Shown piece by piece: positions 58,937 to 64,000 of a stretch of DNA of 64,000 bases. The DNA comes from Rhodococcus sp. SMB37. GTDB lineage: Bacteria; Actinomycetota; Actinomycetes; Mycobacteriales; Mycobacteriaceae. The stretch covers positions 163,276 to 227,275 of the forward strand of contig NZ_SLVY01000009.1 in assembly GCF_004345605.1 (NCBI RefSeq), given 5' to 3'. The notes under the pieces are model-generated. The model had not been told where the DNA came from, did no database searches, and worked only from the letters and a program-made list of their open reading frames with translations. Position 1 is the first letter of the stretch, and every line of letters starts with the position of its first letter. The translations under genes and the position numbers were made by a program.

Positions 58937-59767
58937 CTAGCGAACGGCAGAGGTTCTTGTGATTTCCCCCAGTACGGCGTCATTGAACTCGGTCCACAAT
59001 GGCTTCGCCCATTCCCCGAATGCCCGATTTGTGAGTATTACGCAGGCGGTGTCGATTTCGGGGTCTACCCAGAGAAACGTGCCTGATTGACCGAAATGAC
59101 CGAAAGTCCGCGGGGAATTCCCTGTTCCGGTCCAATGCGGGTTCTTCTCCCCCCGCAGTTCGAAACCGAGACCCCAATCGTTCGGTTTGAACATTCCGTA
59201 TCCCGGCACGATTCCGTTCAGTCGCGGAAACTGCACCCGAGTCGCCTCGTCGAAGATCTGCGGCGACACGAGGACAGGATTCAACAGCTCCGCTGCAAAG
59301 CGCATCAGGTCCTCCGTCGACGAATTCGCGCCGTGGCCCGCCGACCCCGACAGCGCCGACGCCCTCATCCCGAGCGGTTCGAACACCGCCTGGTGGAGAT
59401 AGTCGGCGAAAACGATTCCGGTCTCGGTCTCGACGAGATCCGCGAGGACCTCGAATCCGGCGCTCGAGTAGATGCGCTTGCGCTCCGGCTCGGCCTGGAC
59501 GGTCCGGTCGCCGAACGCGAGCCCCGACGCATGCGAGAGCAGATGTCGCACCGTGGACCCTGGTGGGCCGGCAGGCTGGTCGAGCTCGACCGCGCCCTCT
59601 TCGACGGCCACGAGAAGCGCGTACGCGACCAGAGGCTTGGTCACGGACGCGAGGGGGTAGACCTCGGCGAGATCACCCACGGACCCGACAACGCCGCCGT
59701 CGCGAGTGAGAACCGCGCCGGCGGCGTGATCGACGGGCCAGTCGGAGATCAGAGAGAGGCTACACAC
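58937..59767 (-). CDS. Serine beta-lactamase-like hydrolase
   Basis: GTG 59767 starts 276 residues. The class C / esterase motifs are SVTK (41-44), YSSAG (Tyr near 97) and HFGQSG near the C-terminus. There is no signal peptide, so it is probably a cytoplasmic esterase or peptidase and not an antibiotic-resistance enzyme. Confidence 0.8.
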   Translation of the reverse strand: MCSLSLISDWPVDHAAGAVLTRDGGVVGSVGDLAEVYPLASVTKPLVAYALLVAVEEGAVELDQPAGPPGSTVRHLLSHASGLAFGDRTVQAEPERKRIYSSAGFEVLADLVETETGIVFADYLHQAVFEPLGMRASALSGSAGHGANSSTEDLMRFAAELLNPVLVSPQIFDEATRVQFPRLNGIVPGYGMFKPNDWGLGFELRGEKNPHWTGTGNSPRTFGHFGQSGTFLWVDPEIDTACVILTNRAFGEWAKPLWTEFNDAVLGEITRTSAVR

Positions 59768-59804
59768 CCGATCAGCCTACGAGATCGCCCGCACGGACGC
59801 CTGG

Positions 59805-60932
59805 TCACCAGTCGGCTTCGGTGTATCGGATGACGCCGCGGATGTTCTTGCCGTCGAGCATGTCCTTGTAGCCGTCGTTGATCTGATCGAGGTTGTACGT
59901 CCGCGTGACCATGTCGGCCAGGTTGAGCTGGCCGGATCGGTACAGATCGAGCAGGTTGGGGATGTCGACACGTGCGTTGCAACCGCCGAAGATGTTGCCC
60001 TTGAGGTCCTTCTGCAGCATCGAGAACAGGAACGAGTTCAGCTTGACGTCCATGTCGGCCATGTAGCCCATCGCGGTGACGACACACTTGCCGCCCTTCG
60101 CCGTGAGGGTGAGCGACGGATCGACCAGATCGCCGGTCATCTCACCGACGGTGATGATGGTCTTCTGGCACATCCGTCCCCACGTGATCTCCATGATCGG
60201 CACGATCGCTTCCTCGATCGAGGCGTATGCGTGGGTAGCACCGAACTTCAAGGCCTGCTCGCGCTTCCACGGCACCGGGTCGATCGCGAAGACGTGGCGC
60301 GCGCCGGAGGCGACCGCGCCCTGCAGTGCACTCATACCGACGCCACCGATGCCGATGACAGCGACCGAGTCTCCCGCCTTGACGTCGGCGATATGCGTCG
60401 CCGAACCCCAGCCGGTGGGAACGCCGCACCCGACGAGCGCAGCGAGTTCGAACGGGATGTCCTTCTCGATCTTCACGACCTGGGTCTGATTGACCGTCAT
60501 GTAGGGAGAAAAGGTGCCGAGCAGGCACATCGGGATGACGTTCTCCCCGCGTGCCTGGATGCGGTAGCTTCCGTCGGAGATCGACTGACCGCTGAGCAGT
60601 CCCGCGCCGAGGTCACACAGGTTCGACTGCCCCGACGCGCACGACGGACACCGGCCACACGCCGGGATGAACGACAGGACGACGTGGTCGCCCACTTCCA
60701 GCCCGACGACACCGTCGCCGACCTTGGTGATGACGCCCGATCCTTCGTGGCCACCCATCACCGGATAGGACGGCATCGGGGTCGCGCCGGTGACGATGTG
60801 ATGATCCGAGTGGCACATGCCGGCGGCTTCCATGCGGATCTGCACTTCACCGGCGATCGGATCACCGAGTTCGATCTCCTCGACCGACCACGGTTCGTTG
60901 AGTCCCCACAGCAGTGCACCCTTGGTCTTCAT
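59805..60932 (-). CDS. NDMA-dependent (mycofactocin-type) alcohol dehydrogenase
   Basis: ATG 60932 has GGAGGG 9 nt upstream. The 375-residue zinc MDR enzyme has GMCHSDHH, GGHEGSG, a structural-zinc part CGRCPSCASGQSNLC and the nucleotide loop GIGGVG. The pattern fits the nicotinoprotein group that keeps NAD bound and uses mycofactocin (NDMA in vitro) as electron acceptor. Confidence 0.85.
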   Translation of the reverse strand: MKTKGALLWGLNEPWSVEEIELGDPIAGEVQIRMEAAGMCHSDHHIVTGATPMPSYPVMGGHEGSGVITKVGDGVVGLEVGDHVVLSFIPACGRCPSCASGQSNLCDLGAGLLSGQSISDGSYRIQARGENVIPMCLLGTFSPYMTVNQTQVVKIEKDIPFELAALVGCGVPTGWGSATHIADVKAGDSVAVIGIGGVGMSALQGAVASGARHVFAIDPVPWKREQALKFGATHAYASIEEAIVPIMEITWGRMCQKTIITVGEMTGDLVDPSLTLTAKGGKCVVTAMGYMADMDVKLNSFLFSMLQKDLKGNIFGGCNARVDIPNLLDLYRSGQLNLADMVTRTYNLDQINDGYKDMLDGKNIRGVIRYTEADW

Positions 60933-61022
60933 CTGGCTATGCCCTCCATCACATTGCAGGTTGTGCACGTGACACTAGCCACAAACCGGCAAAATTGGAA
61001 CAGGTTCTACCGGAATTTTCCG

Positions 61023-61538
61023 TCACCCCACGTCCCATAGATGATGGACATGCTCGTGAGCGAAATACAGAGCCAGGGTGCCGACGGTGAACCTCACCCC
61101 GTCGCCTCGCCGCCCGCTCCGCGAACGCAGTTCCACCGGCACCCCGGCGAAGGCCCCGGCCGTTCTGCCGCCGCCTTCCACCAACTCGCGGGCGACGGTC
61201 GCAGGGTCCTGATCCCCGTACGTACCGTCGATGGCGGCCGCATTCTGGTCCCAATCCTCGAACGACGGGTCATCCCGGGTGAGCATCGATTCGAGGCGCT
61301 CGCGGAACACCTCGCACACATCACGCAGATGCGCTGCATACTCGAGCGCCGACCACGAGGTCTCGTTCGGCCGTTGCGCGGCATCGTCGCGCGACAGGAC
61401 CGCAGGCCATCGCCCCGCCCCCCTGCGCACAAGGTGGGGAATTTCGTCGTAGTCCACCGACTCCGGATCGAATCCACAGTCGGGGCACGCACGCTCGACC
61501 ACCCAGGTCCAGTCTTTTCCGTCCGCGCGGATCGCCAT
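61023..61538 (-). CDS. DinB/mycothiol-dependent superfamily protein
   Basis: The 171-residue protein has the DinB-like metal His set: His in YAAHLRDV and HEHVHHLWDVG at the C-terminus. Its N-terminus has CPDCGF. Related proteins use mycothiol in isomerase or transferase reactions. The substrate is unknown. Confidence 0.75.
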   Translation of the reverse strand: MAIRADGKDWTWVVERACPDCGFDPESVDYDEIPHLVRRGAGRWPAVLSRDDAAQRPNETSWSALEYAAHLRDVCEVFRERLESMLTRDDPSFEDWDQNAAAIDGTYGDQDPATVARELVEGGGRTAGAFAGVPVELRSRSGRRGDGVRFTVGTLALYFAHEHVHHLWDVG

Positions 61539-61577
61539 GTACCGATCGTAGGCACCGACCCGAACAGTTCACTCTCA

Positions 61578-61606
61578 TTGTAGAGAATGGCATTTCCGTC
61601 TAACGT
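61578..61606 (+). promoter_or_regulatory. Promoter of the DUF35/thiolase pair
   Basis: TTGTAG (61578-61583) and TAACGT (61601-61606) are separated by 17 nt. CTCT-N6-AGAG (61572-61585) overlaps the -35 box and could be an operator. Confidence 0.55.
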
Positions 61607-61668
61607 GAACACCATGCCGGTATGCGGCAAGAAGCGACGCGACGGCATCGGACAACGGAGGACTACAT

Positions 61669-62088
61669 ATGACGACGAAGGCGCTCGCGCCCGACGTATC
61701 CACATGGCCGGCGGAGGACCCGCAGCTGATCGGCAGTCGTTGCGACGACTGCTCGGCAACCACGTGGCCGGCACAGCCCCGGTGTCCCCGCTGCAGCGGG
61801 GCCGCCATCTCCGAGCAGCTCCTGCCCCGACGCGGAACTCTCGTGGCATGGACGACTCAGGGGTTCGTCCCCAAGCAGCCCTACGCGGGCAGTGAGACCT
61901 CCGAGAATTTCGAACCGTTCGCCTTCGGCCTCGTCCAGCTGGGCGATGTGGTCCGCGTCGAGGCCCGCCTGACCGAGAACGATCCGGCAAAGCTGAAGCC
62001 CGGCATGGAACTCGAACTCACCTTCGTGCCCTTCTACACCGACGCCGAGGGAACCGACATCGTCACCTGGGCGTTCGCGCCGATCTGA
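61669..62088 (+). CDS. Zn-ribbon OB-fold (DUF35) protein
   Basis: ATG 61669 has GGAGGA upstream. The 139-residue protein has CDDCSATTWPAQPRCPRC (rubredoxin-like zinc ribbon) then an OB fold. DUF35 proteins bind CoA and form complexes with thiolase-like partners such as the gene that follows, often in steroid side-chain or acyl-CoA metabolism. Confidence 0.85.
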   Translation: MTTKALAPDVSTWPAEDPQLIGSRCDDCSATTWPAQPRCPRCSGAAISEQLLPRRGTLVAWTTQGFVPKQPYAGSETSENFEPFAFGLVQLGDVVRVEARLTENDPAKLKPGMELELTFVPFYTDAEGTDIVTWAFAPI

Positions 62089-62122
62089 GCCACCTACACC
62101 CGATCGAGGAGTCCAAAGAACT

Positions 62123-63271
62123 ATGAACGACGTTGCCATCATCGGTGTGGGCCTACACCCGTTCGGCAGATTCGGCGCAAAGTCGGCCATCGAGATGGCC
62201 GCCGACGCGATCCAGCTCGCGCTCGAAGACTCGGGCGTGGCATGGAAAGACATCCAGTTCGGCATCGGCGGCAGCTACGAGGTGGACAACACCGACGCCG
62301 TCACCCGCCTGGTGGGTCTGACCGGCATTCCCTTCACCAACGTGTTCAATGCGTGCGCCACATCGGCCAGCGCGATCGAGCAGACCGCCGACGGCATCCG
62401 CTCCGGCAAGTACGACATCGGTATCGCCGTCGGCACCGACAAGCACCCCCGCGGCGCCTTCACCGCCGATCCCGCGATGCTGGGCCTTCCGGCCTGGTAC
62501 GCCGAGAACGGCCAGTTCGTCACCACCAAGTTCTTCGGTATGAAAGCCAACCGGTACGTCATCGACCATGACATCTCGCACGAGACCTTGGCCCGAGTCG
62601 CCGCGAAGAACTTCCGCAATGGCGGCAAGAACCCGAAGGCCTTCCGTCGCACCGAGTTCAGCCTCGACGAGATCCTCTCGTCGCCGATGCTGAACTATCC
62701 CCTGACCGCAAAGATGTTCTGTGCCCCCGACGAGGGCGCCGCTGCGGTCATCATGTGCCGTGGCGACCTCGCGGCGAAGTTCTCGTCGAACAAGCCCGTA
62801 TACCTGCGGTCGACGGCGATCCGCACCCGCACGTACGGCGCCTACGAGGTACACGCGACGTGGGCCGCGACCGAAGAGGACGTCTCCCCCACCGTGTACG
62901 CAGCGAAGGCCGCGTACGAGGCTGCGGGAATCGGCCCCGAAGACGTCGACGTCGCACAGCTGCAGGACACCGACGCCGGCGCAGAGGTCATCCACATGGC
63001 AGAGACCGGGCTGTGTGCCGATGGCGACCAGGAGAAGCTGATCGCTGAGGGCGCCACCGAGATCGGCGGATCACTGCCCGTGAACACCGATGGCGGTCTC
63101 ATCGCCAACGGAGAGCCCATCGGCGCGTCGGGCATCCGCCAGGTGCACGAACTCGTCCACCAGCTCCGCGGCACCGCCGGCGAACGTCAGGTTCCCGGTA
63201 GCCCGCGAGTCGGCCTCGCGCAGGTCTACGGCGCGCCGGGAACTGCGGCGGCGTCGATCCTGTCGCTCTGA
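62123..63271 (+). CDS. Thiolase-like / lipid-transfer (SCP-x type) protein
   Basis: ATG 62123 has GAGGAG upstream. The 382-residue protein has the thiolase fold with the nucleophile-site Cys in FNACATSAS (about 77) and C-terminal VNTDGG, where the usual catalytic His/Cys pair is changed (no GHP; NGEPIGASG is seen). With DUF35 it probably forms an aldolase- or thiolase-type complex such as Ltp2-like retro-aldolases. Substrate is not known. Confidence 0.8.
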   Translation: MNDVAIIGVGLHPFGRFGAKSAIEMAADAIQLALEDSGVAWKDIQFGIGGSYEVDNTDAVTRLVGLTGIPFTNVFNACATSASAIEQTADGIRSGKYDIGIAVGTDKHPRGAFTADPAMLGLPAWYAENGQFVTTKFFGMKANRYVIDHDISHETLARVAAKNFRNGGKNPKAFRRTEFSLDEILSSPMLNYPLTAKMFCAPDEGAAAVIMCRGDLAAKFSSNKPVYLRSTAIRTRTYGAYEVHATWAATEEDVSPTVYAAKAAYEAAGIGPEDVDVAQLQDTDAGAEVIHMAETGLCADGDQEKLIAEGATEIGGSLPVNTDGGLIANGEPIGASGIRQVHELVHQLRGTAGERQVPGSPRVGLAQVYGAPGTAAASILSL

Positions 63272-63306
63272 CACCCGACGCCGATGACGAGCAATAAGCG
63301 GTAGAG

Positions 63307-63343
63307 GACGGGTCGCCCACGAGAACGCTGTGGGCGACCCGTC
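63307..63343. terminator. Bidirectional terminator
   Basis: GACGGGTCGCCCAC (63307-63320) pairs perfectly with GTGGGCGACCCGTC (63330-63343). It lies between the thiolase-like gene and the convergent ABC gene remnant. Confidence 0.85.
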
Positions 63344-63344
63344 A

Positions 63345-63906
63345 TCACTGTGGTCGTCCGGCGAGCGCAGTGTTCCAGAGCTTCGCGTAACGATCCTCGC
63401 GCCGAAGCAGTTCGTCGTGGGTGCCCTCCTCTTCGATTCGTCCGCCGTCGAGGAAGACGATGTGGTCGGCGTCTCGGACGGTCCGCAGCCGGTGCGCGAC
63501 CATCACCACCGCCCTGTCCGTCATCAGCCGCTCGACACCTTCCAGGACAGCGGCCTCATTCACCGGGTCCAGCGCGGATGTCACTTCGTCCAGCAAAACG
63601 ATGGGGGCATCCTTCGGCAGAGCACGCGCAATCGAAACGCGCTGGCGCTCGCCACCGGACAACTGTGCACCGCCCTCGCCGACCTTCGTCGCCCACCCTT
63701 CGGGAAGTCGCTCGACGACTTCGTTCAGTCGGGCAGCGGTCGCTGCTGCGCGCACATCGTCGCCACTCGCATCGGAGCGGCCGAGAAGTACGTTCTCCTC
63801 GATCGTCCCGTCGAAGAGATACACATCCTGGAAGACGATGGCGATCTGCGACATCAATTCCTCGGTGGCCATGTCCCGCACGTCCACGTCTCCCCCCTCG
63901 ACGTCC
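63345..63906 (-). pseudogene. ABC exporter ATP-binding domain, 5' part lost
   Basis: The frame keeps the Q loop (VFQDVYLFDGTI), signature (LSGGERQRVSIARAL), Walker B (IVLLDEVTSALD) and switch His (VAHRL) but not Walker A or any membrane domain. Homology stops at EGGDVDVRDMATEE, where the DNA meets a CTAG and foreign sequence. It is therefore the 3' end of an exporter subunit cut by an insertion; the rest may lie beyond the element. Confidence 0.8.
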
Positions 63907-64000
63907 TAGTGGTGTGTCTCTCAAATAAATGATTGTTAGTCCGGTAGGATTCCCGCATGAGAAAGCCGGTACCTGCCCTGGAAATGACCCCGGGGCAACG
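63907..64000 (+). mobile_element. Start of an IS630-type insertion element
   Basis: The boundary is at CTAG (63906-63909); IS630 elements target TA, often within CTAG. The sequence after it is AT-richer than its surroundings and leads to a transposase-like start at 63957. The rest is outside the window. Confidence 0.65.
63957..64000 (+). CDS. IS630-type transposase, first 14 codons
   Basis: ATG 63957 gives MRKPVPALEMTPGQ, continuing off the edge. The (S/R)(R/K)PVPAL.(L/M)T..QR start is common in actinobacterial IS630-family transposases. Too short for certainty. Confidence 0.55.
   Translation, partial: MRKPVPALEMTPGQ

Noticed and set aside
58937..59767. Antibiotic-resistance beta-lactamase
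   Set aside because: The SxxK and YSS motifs fit, but there is no signal peptide and the wider family is mostly esterases/peptidases.

Overview
The window is high-GC actinobacterial DNA, most likely from Rhodococcus or a close mycolic-acid-producing relative (Mycobacteriales). The best evidence is the chromosomal segment at the right. It has the order ahpE, DUF3052, aceE, mabR, fabD, acpM, kasA, accD6, which is the known layout of the mycobacterial FAS-II locus, but with only one kas gene. GTG and TTG starts, TAnnnT -10 boxes and 4-nt ATGA/GTGA gene overlaps are frequent.

Positions 1 to about 48,370 are the right-hand part of a long-tailed siphovirus prophage. A tyrosine integrase (47154-48278) lies against the 3' end of a tRNA-Val(UAC) gene (48371-48441), the probable attachment site. 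The left end of the prophage is outside the window. Read in transcription order on the minus strand, the phage has: an immunity region (45.2-47.1 kb: Cro-like protein, divergent repressor plus ImmA-like peptidase, excisionase-like HTH protein); an early region of about 25 small, overlapping genes (36.5-45.2 kb) including a Sak4-like ATPase, a RusA-like resolvase, a replication/HTH protein and a KilAC antirepressor; packaging and head genes (24-36 kb: small and large terminase, RNase-T-like exonuclease, portal, MuF-protease, major capsid protein); a block with membrane proteins, the major tail protein, fibre-like proteins and an SGNH hydrolase (18.6-23.4 kb); connectors, tail chaperones and a 1,900-residue tape measure (7.0-15.5 kb); and minor tail proteins, a second tail chaperone with a frameshift, and a partial lysin (1-7 kb).

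Between the SGNH gene and the connectors (15.5-18.6 kb) is a cargo segment, mostly on the opposite strand and therefore probably expressed in the lysogen. It holds a Thr-rich membrane protein, a small membrane protein, a Cys-rich protein, and a single-domain RelA/SpoT synthetase followed at once by a small basic protein. The last two look like a prophage-borne toxic alarmone synthetase (toxSAS-like) toxin-antitoxin or anti-phage defence pair. Two of the cargo units end in the same 28-nt hairpin. Three copies of a roughly 23-nt operator-like sequence connect the repressor/Cro region, the excisionase-like gene and the antirepressor gene, which suggests one lysis-lysogeny regulon.

Positions 48.4-64 kb are chromosome. 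aceE encodes pyruvate dehydrogenase E1, making acetyl-CoA. fabD, acpM, kasA and accD6 supply and extend fatty acids for mycolates, probably under MabR, whose TTTGT-N9-ACAAA operator is visible upstream of fabD. Next come DUF3145, a serine beta-lactamase-like hydrolase, an NDMA/mycofactocin-type alcohol dehydrogenase, a DinB-like protein, and a DUF35/thiolase-like pair. At the right edge an ABC transporter gene is cut at a CTAG site by the start of an IS630-type element.
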